Shown one piece after another: positions 1 through 10,806 of a DNA stretch of 64,000 nucleotides; position 1 is the first letter of the stretch; each line of letters begins with the position of its first letter. Source of the stretch: Ananas comosus. Its lineage: Eukaryota > Streptophyta > Magnoliopsida > Poales > Bromeliaceae. The stretch is from positions 909,532-973,531 of the forward strand of contig NC_033631.1 of the NCBI RefSeq assembly GCF_001540865.1, in the 5' to 3' direction. The translations under genes were made by a program, and so were the position numbers. Under the pieces are notes generated by a model, which saw only the letters and a list, made by a program, of their open reading frames with translations, did not search any database and was not told the origin of the DNA.

Positions 1-875
1 AACTTACCAAAGAAAAACAACTAGATTTACCTATCTGCTTAACTCGCTCTCAACCTAAAACTATCGAAAATTATAAAATGCTACTATTTTTCTAAATATC
101 TCGAGCTGTCCGAATTCGAATTCTATCAAATCTTAGCTAAATTTTGAAATTATTTTTTGCAGAGCGGTCGAGATCATTTGATGCAACGGCTTTTATCTTT
201 CTCCTCTCATTCAATCTTATCTTCTTTTTCAAGCATAAATGGCTCAAATCATCTTTCCTCTTTAGAAACCAACAGTCATAATTTTGCCATCATCAATTAT
301 ATATCCGATCTTTTAGTTTGTTATTTGAGTCAGTAAATAATATTTTAACTTCCAAATCTGAGTTTATTATTTAATTTAAAAAAATTACAAGAATTGTAAG
401 AAGTATACTAACTAAAATTGTTAAGATAAATAATATATTCATATTTAGATAAGCCATCGTTTTCTTCGCTTTTGGATGCTTCTTCTGTTATAGCAACATT
501 TGATCATAGAAATAATCAGATATAATTAACTATCGTGAGTTGAAAAGAAACATCGTGGATCACGCGTAAAAAAGATATCTATATTTATACTAGTTTAATA
601 ATTGTTAGTGTGAGAGGCAGGTCAACCGGCTCTTTTCTATTTTGTCGAGAAGAAAGCCAAACCGTTTGATTTTTTAGATTTGAGAGCGTTTTATACAGTC
701 CAAAGCTTTTGAAGCACTTATAAATTGAATTTCTTAATTTCTTCATCAAGCAAGTATAAAATGAACAATTAAAATTAATTGACAAATGCGACCTTAGTTT
801 TTAGGTATGTGTAAAATTTTAATTTCGAAATAAAAATAAACATATACAGTGACAAATGAGGCCTTAGTTTTTAGA
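1..875. repeat. Long dispersed repeat, copy 1 of 3
   Basis: The window opens inside a repeat whose first bases (aacttaccaaagaaaaa) recur near 39,870 and 48,215. The three copies stay alignable for about 850 bases, apart from small indels and a hAT insertion in the third copy. The similarity stops near 875 here, whereas the other two copies run on into a hAT-like element. I see no coding sequence; the only open frame, at 585-785 on the minus strand, has no recognisable content. The copies at 39.9 and 48.2 kb belong to tandem blocks A and B, so this is probably the tail of a third, mostly missing block. Confidence 0.75.
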
Positions 876-957
876 ATATTTAAATAATGAATCATTATTG
901 CTTGTACCTGCCATTCATTGTTCCAATAGAATATATATATACATATAGAGAGACAGA

Positions 958-1085
958 GAGATTATATATACGAGGGGCATTTTGGTCGGGCGGCGAAAAA
1001 AACGGACCGAATCTGCAAAAACGAAAAAGATGATCCGATTTTACAAAAGTCCAAAATAAGTAAATTTTTTATGCAAATTGGCCAA
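958..1085. mobile_element. Single terminal arm of the foldback Mutator-like family
   Basis: About 125 bp match the right terminus of the large element at 15,333-17,566: a stretch reading ggaccgaatctgcaaaaac and an end in atgcaaattggcc. Only one arm is present and no partner arm is found nearby, so this is a fragment or a solo end. Confidence 0.7.
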
Positions 1086-1314
1086 ATAAATAAAGTGATG
1101 TATATGTTACACAATAAACTTTTTCCACGGTCACGTGCCTTTTGTCTCTTTTGAAAAAAAAAAAAAAAATATCATGTCGTTAATGGGCCATCAGTGAAAC
1201 GCCACGTAGCTTAATGATGAGCACTTACACTGTGCCCACAAGTTTGGAATTTAGTTTATGTACTTCGTACTAACATCAAAAATCAATAATCACTAACATA
1301 AAGATTTCATATCT
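1086..1314. other. AT-rich intergenic spacer
   Basis: No open frame or repeat that I can name lies between the Mutator fragment and the hAT element. A CACGTG G-box core occurs near 1,133, but there is no gene start in the right place to use it. Confidence 0.4.
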
Positions 1315-1322
1315 GCAATGAA

Positions 1323-1859
1323 TAGGGGTATAAACGGGCCAAACATGAGTGAGCCGGGGTTGCTCGTGTTCGGCTCGTTTAATAAACGAGCCAAGCACGA
1401 ACTGGCTCGTTAAAGTATCGAGTCGAAAAATTCAGCTCGTGTTAATAAACGAGCCGAATACGAGTTGGCTCACGAGCTGGCCAACAAACAATAAGTTAAA
1501 AGAATTAAATTGAATATATATAAAAAATAAATTTATAATTTAGACATTTGACTTGGATTACTAGTTTAAACTTTATATAAATGGTTTTTTTATTTGAGCT
1601 TGGCCTTTTCTTATTTTTATTTACTAAAAATCTAATTAATAAATACTATATATATAATTATTTAATTATAATAAATATAAATTAATAAATTAATATAAAT
1701 ATAAATATATGTATTCGAGTGTTATCGAGCCGGAAACCCGACAGCCGAGCTAACCTAGTGTGTTTTTTCGGCTCGTTTACTAAAGAGCGGTCGATCTCGA
1801 GCTCATTTCGAGCCGAACACGAGCTGGCTCGCGAACAGCGAGCTTGATTGCCACCCCTA
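1323..1859. mobile_element. hAT-type MITE, 537 bp, with perfect 8-bp TSD
   Basis: The element starts TAGGGGTATAAACGGGCC and ends GCCACCCCTA, an inverted pair. It is flanked on both sides by GCAATGAA (1,315-1,322 and 1,860-1,867). An 8-bp TSD with a TAGGG-type terminus is diagnostic of hAT. The arms are full of the hexamer CGAGCC and its complement, and the middle is AT-rich. There is no transposase, so it is non-autonomous. A larger relative lies at 61,987-62,982. Confidence 0.9.
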
Positions 1860-1972
1860 GCAATGAAACAGACTCAGCTGCTAAATGAACCTAGACATAT
1901 TTCTAGTCTCACATACGAATAACTGCAATGTCACTTTGTTCAACCTTTTGCTTGGCACAAACATGCATACCC

Positions 1973-4900
1973 TCATTCTTCCTCATCTTTTATACGAGCA
2001 TTTTCACGTTTCATAGCTTCGACAAAGGTATTCAAGTTCTTGAAGGAAGACCCCTCTTTCTCCATGCTCCTATTAGCCATCTCCTTCAAAGTTCGTGCCC
2101 TCGCCATTATCCCATCGTCCCCAAGAAGCAACTCCTCTAGCCTCGAACTGATATGCTCGCTTGTTACGATCCCACTCTCGCCAGGCACCATCTTCAGCCC
2201 AACCCTCCAAACATCACAAATGTAGGTTTGGTTGGCGAACTGGTCCCCGAAATGTGGCCAACATAGGAAGGGCACCCCATTCCTGACCCCCTCCATTGTT
2301 GAATTCCATCCACAGTGGGAAATGAAACATGCAAGGGAAGGGTGAGCCAATACCTCTTGCTGAGGAGACCAACTCACTATCCTTCCTCTTCTTCCGAGAC
2401 GATCTTTAAAGCCGCTCGGGTACGCGTCGCTTGTATTTTCGGTGAGGTCGGGCCTCACGACCCATAAGAGCGGCCTGCCCGACGTCTCCAGCCCGAGCGC
2501 GAGCTCTCGGAACTGGTTCTGGTCGAAGATGGTCAAGCTCCCAAAGGCCACGTAGACGACTGAATTCTTAGGCTGTTCGTCGAGCCACGACATGCACGTT
2601 GTGTCCTCCGACGGCCAGAAATGCCCCACGGGCTTTCCGAGCCGTAGGCCCGTAAGTAACGGGCCAATAGGGAGAACGTAAGGAGCGTAGTTGAACGTCG
2701 GTGACTCGAGTTCTTGAAATGAGTTGCAGAGTATGAACTCAGCTTTCTTGGTTGCTCGACTGTTGGCATTCATATAGTGGAAGACAAGTTTCTGCGCTTC
2801 GCGACTGCCATTGATGTACCACGGGAGACGAGCTGTTTCCATGAGGGGCATGCCGTCGCTCAGTTGAAACGTCGATGGGCCCTTTGGAAACCCTAAGAGA
2901 AGTCATGATTAATCATTTGCTAGCCAAGTACATTTTAGTGAAAAATATAGAGAAAAGATTCTGACTCGAACCGACTGTCCCTAGAGTAAGTGGCAAAGGG
3001 TTTGGCGGTTGGTATCTGAGACCCAAGTTCGAATCTTAGTTGATTCACATTTTCAGCTAAGTTTATTTCTAAATGAAATAAACGAAGCGGTAGCGTGCTA
3101 TCTATCTCTCAAAAAAAAAAAAGAAAAAAAGATTCTAACTTGAGAGGCTGTTGAAATGTTGATATCAAGGATGTTGAAATTTTGATATCAAAACAACGAT
3201 GTCCTTTTCGAACATAACGTCGTATTTTTAGCTAAAATATTTATAAGCTTAAACTGTTAGAGAACGGTGTTTAAATATTTTTATATTTAACACTCCCTCT
3301 CACGTCTGGGCTCGAAACTTTTTAGTTGTCCCATGACGTAGGTTTGAATTAAATGGGAGGAAATTAATATGCTAGGAGCTTGGCGTGACTCGAACTCAGG
3401 ACCTACTGCTCTGATACCATGTGAAACAACCGTTGTACTCTAAAAGCTTAAGCTGTTAAAGAATGACGTTTAAACATTTTTATATTTAACATTTATATAC
3501 CCCTAAAATATATCCATCTTTCAAATATACCTAAGTTTGCAAATCTAACCCTCATCAGGGAAGAAACTGACGCTGTTTCAAGGGCATATAATTAATTAAG
3601 ACAGTACCCAGAGGCAAATTTGAAATCAAGGGTAAATCAAATATATACAAAGCTTTGAGGTGCAAATAAATAAGATATTGTCTATATTAGATACCGATGA
3701 TCTAAATTTGAAGATCACTTGTCATTTCCTTTTTGAAGTGTAATACGTTCCTGAGGTTGATCTATCAGTGTATTTGCTAATGAATTACATCGACTAAACA
3801 ACTTATATATTCTGTAATCTTGTCCCCAATTCTTTTTCTCCTTTATTATCTCTCAAATGATGGCTGATTATGAAATATATTCGTACGTTCATGTTCAGAA
3901 ATGCAATTAATTGTTTTTTTTGTATCATTGCTGGGGTGGATCCTATTAAGGGTGCGTTTGGTTCGCACTATAAAAGATTACTAGCAATGAAAAGATGTCC
4001 GAGAATTTTATTTCTATTCATTTTATTACTAAGAATGCGGCATTCCTATATTTGGTTCGCACGGTCATATTATTTAGTCATGTTATTTAAATTTACAAAA
4101 AATATACAATTTATTTATTTATTTCTTTAATTAATTTTAGATAATGCTACCAAAAATTTCAATATCTTTTTAGAAAAAAGGGAGAGAGAACATAGCTTAG
4201 AGAGAGAGAGCGCATAATTAAAGAAATAGGAAGAAAAATATAGTCGAGATTAGAGGGAGTGAGAGAATTGAGATTTTAGAAAAAGAGGGGGAGAAAGAGC
4301 TTAGTTTAGAGATAGAAAAAGAGTTAAAATTTAGAGAGAAAAATAAATTTAGAGAGAGATATGAGATTAGAATGTAAGGAAAAATAATACCAACTAACCG
4401 GCGGCTAAAGAGAAAGAAAGAGATTAGACATATTATGATTACCCAAATCCATTAATAGAGGATACCCACCCTCTCTCAAGGGAATGAGATTAGTACTTTG
4501 GGATGAATCTTATTTCCAAGTAAATCTAATATTACCAACTAGATTACTTAGTGTGTTTAGCCAAACACCATCATATTTTTTATTCCTATTAGATTACTAG
4601 GAATCTTAAAAAAATAGCGTGAACCAAACACACCCTAAGTGTTATTAACAATAAGTTAAACTATAACAAAATTGGAAAGAATGCAATACCTTCTTCGTCG
4701 ATGATACCGTCATCTATCAATTTCGGAGTGCTCGTTAGCAAAGGGAAAAGCGCCGCGCACATCGGCCAGAACACAACACAACGGACACCGAGCTTCTCAG
4801 CAATCTCAAGAGCCCAAGCCATGCCCTGATCAGCTATCATGCAGGTAATCTTATTACTACCACCACTCTTCTCATTGTTCTGTCTTATCACTTCTTCCAG

Positions 4901-5176
4901 GATTGTTGGCATGCTCTTGTGCAGGCCCTCAACCAGCCTCCCCACGTTGTTGCGGTCTTCGTCCGGGGCCAACCCGTCGGGGACTGAAACATGACGGACT
5001 CGGTCCGATTTGAGCTCGTGTTTCCCCAGGGCGGCGACGATTCGACCGTGGTTGAACTCGGTGTTGACGAAGGTGATCTCGACGCCGCGGTCGGCCAAGC
5101 AGTGGGAGAGTTCCATGAGGGGGATGACATGGCCTTGTGCCGGGAATGGTAGGATGAGAGCATGAGGAATGCCCAT
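1973..5176 (-). CDS. Family-1 UDP-glycosyltransferase, UGT83A-like (2 exons)
   Basis: Likely transfers a sugar, probably glucose from UDP-glucose, to a small hydrophobic acceptor in the cytosol; the acceptor cannot be told. Exon 1 is 5,176-4,690 and exon 2 is 2,892-1,973. The phase-1 intron has donor AAG|GTATTG and acceptor CTCTTAG|GG, and splicing gives an uninterrupted 468-residue frame, the usual length for plant UGTs. The catalytic His is near residue 16 in AQGHVIPLMEL and the partner Asp near 116 in MIADQGMAW. The 44-residue PSPG donor-binding box spans about 337-380, from WSPQQEVLAH to the final DQ; a closing Gln usually favours UDP-glucose. I chose the ATG at 5,176 because it gives the family start MGIPH and has G at -3 and +4. 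An upstream in-frame ATG at 5,200 has poor context. A TATA box lies at 5,257-5,264. No break is seen. Assignment to UGT83A comes from recalled N-terminal similarity. Confidence 0.93.
2969..3130 (+). mobile_element. tRNA-derived SINE, copy 1
   Basis: An A-box-like segment (agtggcaaaggg) is followed about 35 nt later by the B box gttcgaatc, then a tRNA-unrelated body, the tail gaagcggtagcgtgctatc, tctctc and an A-run. It is flanked by near-identical copies of GATTCTGACT and GATTCTAACT at 2,957 and 3,131. This layout is typical of a pol III SINE. Confidence 0.85.
3222..3491 (-). mobile_element. Miniature LTR element (SMART/TRIM-like), about 270 bp
   Basis: Read on the minus strand, a 72-bp repeat (3,491-3,420) starts TGTTAAATATA and ends CA. 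It is followed with no spacer by TGGTATCAGAGC, the primer-binding site for initiator Met tRNA. A second, diverged copy of the repeat (3,292 to about 3,222) is preceded by the purine tract GTGAGAGGGAG. LTR, PBS, PPT and LTR in about 270 bp fits the smallest known class of LTR retroelement. No coding capacity and no clean TSD were found. The left repeat matches well only over its first 57 bases or so. Confidence 0.55.
3950..4635. mobile_element. Tourist-type (PIF/Harbinger) MITE, 686 bp, TSD TAA
   Basis: The left end reads GGGTGCGTTTGGTTCGC and the right end, complemented, GGGTGTGTTTGGTTCACGC. Both are flanked by TAA (3,947-3,949 and 4,636-4,638). The 3-bp TAA duplication and the GTTTGGTTC terminus are typical of Tourist. 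The interior is purine-rich (gagagaga) with no transposase. Confidence 0.88.
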
Positions 5177-5256
5177 AGCAACTACTACGTACGCATGCAA
5201 ATCTCAGTGAAAAAAGAGTGGTGGAGTATACGCTCGAAAAGGCCAATTGCTGCCGG

Positions 5257-5264
5257 TTTTTATA
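5257..5264 (-). promoter_or_regulatory. TATA box of the UGT gene
   Basis: The minus strand reads TATAAAAA about 80 bp upstream of the chosen ATG, a normal plant spacing. Position is the only support. Confidence 0.55.
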
Positions 5265-5421
5265 GTGGTTAAAAGGTAGCAGACGCCGATGAGCTGTCGA
5301 TTTGTTTTGCCTTCTTGAAACTTTAGAAGTGTTATTTAAATTGAGTCATCTGCAGCTACTTCTGTGATTCAGAAATTCATTTCTATTTACATTACTGTAT
5401 CAACCTTCTAGGAGTAAATTA

Positions 5422-5593
5422 CCGACCGTCTCCAGAGCAAGTAGTAAAAAGCTTGGTGGTTGATACCCGAGATTCCAAGTTCAAATCCTAGTTGATTCAC
5501 ATTTTTAACTAAGTTTATTTCTAAATAAAATAAACGAAACGGATAGCGTGCTACCTATCTCTCTCAAAAAAAAAAAAAGAAAAGAAAAGAAAA
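5422..5593 (+). mobile_element. tRNA-derived SINE, copy 2, with 21-bp TSD
   Basis: Full-length copy: head accgaccgtctccagagc, degenerate B box, tail aacggatagcgtgctacctatctctctc and an A-rich end. The 21 bases at 5,401-5,421 recur with one mismatch at 5,594-5,614, which shows target-primed insertion by LINE machinery. Confidence 0.92.
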
Positions 5594-5641
5594 CAACCTT
5601 CTAGAAGTAAATTAGGTAGTAGTACTTTTCGGTATTATATG

Positions 5642-6290
5642 CAGGGATAGAGCTATTAATAGACCCAAAGGGGTCATGGCCCTTCTCAACTTTTCAATAT
5701 TTACTTTATAGTTTTTTAATTAGTAGTTTATAAATTTTTAGTTAATTTTTAAAAAATATAGACCTATCTTGTAAAAAATTTTAGTACTAGTATAAAGCTT
5801 TCTCTTTTTTTATGTATTTTATAAGTAAAAATACGCTAAGGACCTCTTAATTATAGTGCATTTTAAAATAATTAAGTCCTTTCAACTTTAAATATTTTAT
5901 TTATACATTCTTAACTATCTAATTATTTTTGATGAGCTAATTTATTTAACTAAATAAAAAGGTATGCTAAATTTAATAGTTCTGTTAGATATTAGTCATT
6001 AATTGTTATTATTTTATTAACAAAAATTAAAAAACTTAAATTCTAACTAAATTACTATTAGATTTAGTAAAATTCTTAAGCTATTTGAGTAGAATAATAT
6101 AAATAAAATAATTAGAAGTTAAGCGTGTAAATTAACAAAATAAATTTAATATTTTTTAACATTAATTAATTATCTGATCATTAAATTTTTTTATTAAAAA
6201 TTTGAGTAGTTAAAATCTTATTTATCTGCTAAAATATTTATTTGTACATATTTTGGTCCCACTCGTGATTGCATCCTTGCTTCGTTCCTG
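5642..6290. mobile_element. hAT-type non-autonomous element, 649 bp
   Basis: The ends are CAGGGATAGAGC and, complemented, CAGGAACGAAGC. The flanks are ATTATATG (5,634-5,641) and ATTATAGG (6,291-6,298), 7 of 8 matching. CAGGG ends plus an 8-bp duplication fit hAT. The interior is AT-rich and non-coding. Confidence 0.72.
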
Positions 6291-6579
6291 ATTATAGGTT
6301 TTTTGAATTTTTTTCTTATTTTTGTATTTTTTTTATCTCGCTTTTGTTAGAAACCATCATAGGCACATCCTTGTGATCTCTATATAACTCTCTTGTTCTG
6401 ATTCCATCTTAGACAACTCATTTTGTCCGGCGAATTTTGTCGCAAATATATTGGACTTTGAAAAAGAAATTTCGTTGTCCTTAATGACATGATTTGTTCG
6501 ATGAATCTTTTTGTTTTATTGTTTTTCTCCTTTGTGCGCTTTGTCATTGTAAATCGTTGTCGAAGAGTAAATGCACTAA

Positions 6580-6615
6580 CGAAGCAGGTAGCATGTTTCT
6601 ATCTCTCAAAAAAAA
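6580..6615 (+). mobile_element. 36-bp insertion made only of a SINE/LINE 3' tail
   Basis: The insert consists of cgaagcaggtagcatg, a tctatctctc stretch and an A-run, that is, just the 3' tail shared by the local SINEs and LINEs. GAAGAGTAAATGCACTAA flanks it exactly on both sides (6,562-6,579 and 6,616-6,633). It is an extremely 5'-truncated retrotransposition. Confidence 0.88.
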
Positions 6616-6784
6616 GAAGAGTAAATGCACTAAAATCTGAGCAATTAGGTGGATGCACGAAGAGATAAATTTTATTATTAAAAAAAATATTGAGGTTGAG
6701 ATAATTCACGTCATTTCCACGCATAATAATAATATTCTATCTCTATACCTTCAATCTCTATATCTATATTCTATATTAAATATT

Positions 6785-7235
6785 AAGTTAATTTTCATAT
6801 AGATTTCTGCAAATATAGTGAATTGCAAATATATTTCTATAAAATTTTAATTTTCATATGTTATCTTTGCAAAAGTCTTAATATTTTCAAATATGTACCT
6901 CTGATTTGCTATCGTTAAAGCACTGTCTATTTTATAAGTGAAATGACCTTTTTGTCATTACAAATATATTCCTTCAAAAGTCTCAACTGCTAATTAAAGA
7001 AGAATAAAAAGGTCAATTCATCTCATGAACTAACCATGGATAAATATTTAACCTATGGTTAACTAAATTTTTCTAACGGACTCTAACGGTAGGGACATAT
7101 TTGAAAACGGAATCTAACGGTAGGGACATATTTGAAAATATCAGAACTTTTGTAGGGACAACATATAAAAATTAAATTTTTGAGAGATATATTTATAATT
7201 TACTATATTTGTAGGGATTTGTATGCAATTAATTC
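6785..7235. mobile_element. Foldback MITE with 9-bp TSD (Mutator-like)
   Basis: The two arms are inverted copies: left tctgcaaatatagtgaattg, right atttactatatttgtaggg. The flanks TTAAATATT (6,776-6,784) and TTAAATATC (7,236-7,244) match at 8 of 9. The interior carries a short direct repeat built around ctaacggtagggacatat. Confidence 0.68.
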
Positions 7236-7244
7236 TTAAATATC

Positions 7245-7600
7245 TATTACTTTCTATTAATCCCTAATAACAAAAGCTGAGGTGGCACGACCTCCTTTTT
7301 TAGAATTTTTTTCTTAATTTTTTTTTTTATTTTGACAATTCATACTAGCCGTTTCTATTAGCAATTAATTTTATAAAACGACTACTCATAATTGCAATCT
7401 ATTACTTTCTATTAATCCCCAATTGACATGACCTCTTTTTTAGATTTTTTTTGATTTTTTTTTGATTTTGATAGTTATTATTGCATTTCAAATTCCACAT
7501 AACCGTCTATATTTCGTACTAGCCGTTTCTATTAGCAATTAATTTTCTAAATTAGAAAACGGCCCCTCATAATTGCAATTGATAAATTTTTATAAATTAT
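7245..7600. repeat. Degenerate tandem duplication, about 170 bp unit
   Basis: Two adjacent units both contain ctattactttctattaatcc, a T-rich run and tactagccgtttctattagc. The second unit starts near 7,400. There is no coding content and the origin is unclear. Confidence 0.6.
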
Positions 7601-9070
7601 GATAATTAATTGTCAAATTATACCAAATATGGTCCATCTCTTTTTTTCAAAATAGCCTCTATAGTTGTTGTCATTTGTTACTAAGAAAGCCTTTTCAAGT
7701 TACCATATTTTTTCTCATTATATTTCACAAATTAATTTATTATTTGTTAATACTTAATGACCCACCATCTTTCTTTCTAAAACTGCATCTTATTTAGTAA
7801 CTGTCACGAGACATTAATTATATTATTTATATTTTTAAAATTTTATTCATTCTTAAAATTACTTCAAGTTATATATATATATATATAGTAACTCCTAAAT
7901 ATTTTGGTCCTATAATTTTGCTCTCGCAGGCGGCGGTGGCGGACGCATGATGGGAGGTTTGGTTAAACAGTTTTTGGGCTTTGCTAACCATTATCACTCC
8001 AACTTTTATTTATTGGTTATCATCCACAAAACCATATTTGAATTTTTAAGATAAGATTATTTTAAAATAAAAATTATTAAGTTTTCTTTTTTTAAAATTT
8101 TTTTTTTTTTGAATTCGCGAAAGTGTCATTTTTTTTCCTCTATTTTGTCTTATTTTTGTAATATAATAAGAGAGAAAAATGCAGATGCAAGATTTAGGAG
8201 AATGATGAGCTCAATGGAGAATAATGTTCAAGATTACAACAACTTTAAATACAACATCGTCGACGCCGTCGCTGTCGCCGGCACCATCAACATCCCCCAT
8301 TAGATGAAATGATATAATGAGATAATAGAAAACTTACAGAGTTTTCTTTTTTCTCTCTTTTTTTTCTCCTTTTTTAGAGGCAATAGAGAAGCAAGTTTGT
8401 AAACGAACGGAGTTGTATGATTTTATTGAAACTATGCTTTATAGAATAAAAAAGGTTGATTATTACTTCTATGTACATTTGTGAGAAGTGTGCCTTTTTA
8501 GTTTTTCTTTCCCCCTGCTTCTCTTTGCTTTTTTCTTTTTTTAATTTATTTTTGCTTCACTTCTGGCTAAATTCTTATAACTTTATGAGTTACTGTTTTT
8601 TTTATTTGCTTCATTGTTGGGTAAAAGTTCATTGGTTTCATTAAAAGGTAGGTTTAAAAAAATTTACACTACCCACTTCATTTTGTTTTTGAAAAAAGAA
8701 ACTCTTTATGATAGTTTTGATGTTATTTATTTTCTCTTCATCTCAAAGTTTGTAATGGAAGGAAATAGAAAAAAAAGAGACTGATATTTTTAAATTTTTT
8801 CCCCTCTTGAATTGAATAATACAGGAACCCTATTTATGAAGGAATAGATTTTTATCTTTCTAAATGTTAGCCTTTAGTACAATTATGAGAGATATTGTAA
8901 TCATAAAAATACAGTAATACCCTCAATTCAAAAAAATAACAATCAATATTTTTTCGACGATAAAATATACTTACTACTTTATTTTATTACGTTATCATGT
9001 ACATTTTAAAATTTTAATTTTTACTATTATTTTTTACCTCAAAAAAAATTTAAAATTTTATTTCTATTAT
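7601..9070. other. AT-rich gene-poor stretch
   Basis: No convincing gene. A 64-residue frame at 8,109-8,303 has no recognisable domain, no splice context and an AT-skewed composition. The GC-richer patch at 7,930-7,950 and the CG-rich end at 8,255-8,295 stand out but do not form a longer frame. Confidence 0.5.
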
Positions 9071-9103
9071 CTACCCGCCGCATCGCGCGAGTCTCTGCAC
9101 TAG
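9071..9103 (+). mobile_element. Possible Helitron 3' terminus
   Basis: A GC-rich imperfect hairpin (cccgccgcatcgcgcgag) is followed 9 bp later by CTAG and then T, the arrangement expected at a Helitron 3' end. I could not place a matching 5' TC end, so only the terminus is called. A similar GC motif, acccgcgcttcgctgtgg, lies near 9,210. Confidence 0.35.
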
Positions 9104-9403
9104 TATTATTTAGTGATTGGGTCACATCAAGCCACGTGCCATTAAAGCACCAGCCACATGTTTGATAAAATTAAATTTTTGATGTGCCTATTGTATCTAT
9201 ATAGTGAAGAACCCGCGCTTCGCTGTGGATATATAGGATAAATATACTATCTTTAAATCATTAAGTAAAAATAAAAATAAATATACAAAAAAAATAATTA
9301 ATTTTTTTAAAAAACATCTAAAGATATGTTTGGTTCCATGTAAAATTATATAAAATAATTTTTTAAAAAAATAAATTTATAGTGAAATTAAAATTTTGAA
9401 GTG

Positions 9404-9476
9404 NNNNNNNNNNNNNNNNNNNNNNNNNNNNNNNNNNNNNNNNNNNNNNNNNNNNNNNNNNNNNNNNNNNNNNNNN
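9404..9476. other. Assembly gap (73 N)
   Basis: Run of Ns. Sequence on the two sides need not be contiguous. Confidence 0.99.
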
Positions 9477-9610
9477 AATCACCCAAGTTCGGTTTGTGAC
9501 TTTCAGATCATAGCCGGACTTCACGCTTCCGCAAGTTGATCAGAAATTTCTTCTCGATGGCGCTCTGTGAGTTATCTTATTTTGATCCTGGATTTTGGTA
9601 TGTATTTATT

Positions 9611-9787
9611 TTCTATTTATTTTACATACGTTGAGATTCCATCAGAATAGTCACAGTTGCCGCAGTGACTGCCGTTGATGCTGCTGCCGCGACTGCCGAC
9701 GCCGACACTAACGCCGCCGCCCAAGCCGCCGCCGTGCCCACCGCCGATGACGCCAATGCCGTTGCTGCTCAGCTGCCCAAGTGCCAT
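9611..9787 (-). CDS. Possible first exon of a glycine-rich protein
   Basis: Not recognised. On the minus strand an ATG at 9,787 opens a frame rich in Gly, Ser and Val (for example GGGHGGGLGGGVSVGVG) that runs to a likely donor (GTAAAA) near 9,613. It follows a CT-rich leader, as in many plant 5' UTRs. A possible next exon starts after CACAG near 9,567 (reading about AIEKKFLINLRKREVRL) and runs toward the N gap. The gypsy element begins just beyond the leader at 9,989. The flank beyond that element (14,410-14,530) is similarly Gly-rich on the same strand, so the locus may have been split by the insertion. It could also be non-coding. Confidence 0.25.
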
Positions 9788-9912
9788 CTCTGTTGTCAGG
9801 TTACAAGTGAAAAAAACAAAAGAAAGAAAAAAAAAACAGAATAGGAAAGTAATAAGAAGAAGAAAAAGAGAATAAAGAGAAGAGTTAAAAGAAAAACAAA
9901 AGAAGATAGTGG

Positions 9913-9952
<40 letters not shown>

Positions 9953-9988
9953 GGGAGGGAGAGAGCACCCCTCCCTTGTCCTCCCAAC

Positions 9989-10597
9989 TGTAGTGTCGGC
10001 GGAAGGGGAGCGGAGCAGATGAGGGGGAGTAGGTAGGAGAAGTGGGATCCAGCAAGGCAACAGAATCCATATCAATCAAAGGAGGGGCATAGTAGTAAAT
10101 AAACTTAAGTTTATTAGAGCGGGCGCACTGCAGGTGGAGCGGACGACTCACGGGTTGTGCCCGATTCATCCGCTAAAGGGGGACAGCGGGTCTGCTAAGG
10201 AGCCCAAGCCCACCAGCAGATGAGGCCCACATCAGCCATTAACATTTACCCATTAGTTATAGTTTAATCCTTTACTTTCTTGTAATTGCACTTTGGTACG
10301 TGATAGGGGGAGTATAAATAGAATTGTAATAGAGATATTAAGCATGAATGAAATAGTAAACTTCTTCCCCAATTCCCTCATCTCTTCTCACCTCAGCCTC
10401 TTTCTCTATCCCTATCCCCACTCTTACCTTTTCTCTATCTCTATCCCTTCTCTTCCTCTTCTCTTACCTCAAATCCTTCTCAATTTCTTTACCCAACTCA
10501 CTGAATTGGCAATCGTAGTATACCCATCATCCAAGTCGCCCTACGCACCTCAGCAAGTTCTCATCCTTGGTGGTTGCGACGAGTCCGGGATACTACA
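9989..10597 (+). repeat. 5' LTR of the gypsy element
   Basis: It matches 13,802-14,409 nearly throughout and ends ...CCGGGATACTACA, immediately before the PBS region. A TATA box (TATAAATA) lies at 10,313-10,320. A pyrimidine-rich stretch with repeated ctctatccctatccc follows in the transcribed part. Confidence 0.92.
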
Positions 10598-10601
10598 TAT
10601 T

Positions 10602-10613
10602 TGGTATCAGAGT
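10602..10613 (+). promoter_or_regulatory. Primer-binding site, initiator Met tRNA
   Basis: TGGTATCAGAGT starts five bases after the 5' LTR end and matches the complement of the plant initiator-Met tRNA 3' end except for its last base. Confidence 0.9.
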
Positions 10614-10806
10614 AGCGAGATCCGGCGGGACGATCCGAGGCAAGCTGAATTCCGAATTGTGGAACTGGGGAACTGATTTGGCAACCAGCTTTCACACGGT
10701 AAGGCCAGCCTTTCATCAAATACCTTGTAGGCAAACCGTAGCAATAGGTGCAAAAAAGGGAAATCGATTTAAATTTCATAATAAGAAACTCCTCGAAGAA
10801 GCAGAA

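Larger units (their letters stand above)
2893..4689 (-). other. UGT intron carrying three nested insertions
   Basis: The 1.8 kb intron has GT-AG ends and contains, from right to left, a Tourist MITE (3,950-4,635), an old AT-rich stretch around 3,500-3,940, a miniature LTR element (about 3,222-3,491) and a SINE (2,969-3,130). The splice sites themselves are untouched. Most of the intron is inserted DNA. Confidence 0.85.

Noticed and set aside
2040..2225. Plus-strand frames across the UGT exon
   Set aside because: Antisense shadows of a well-supported exon.
8109..8303. Possible small gene
   Set aside because: No domain, no promoter or splice context, AT-skewed codons; chance frame.
10293..10676. 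127-residue open frame
   Set aside because: It lies in the gypsy LTR and recurs in the other LTR at 14,105; it is untranslated leader.
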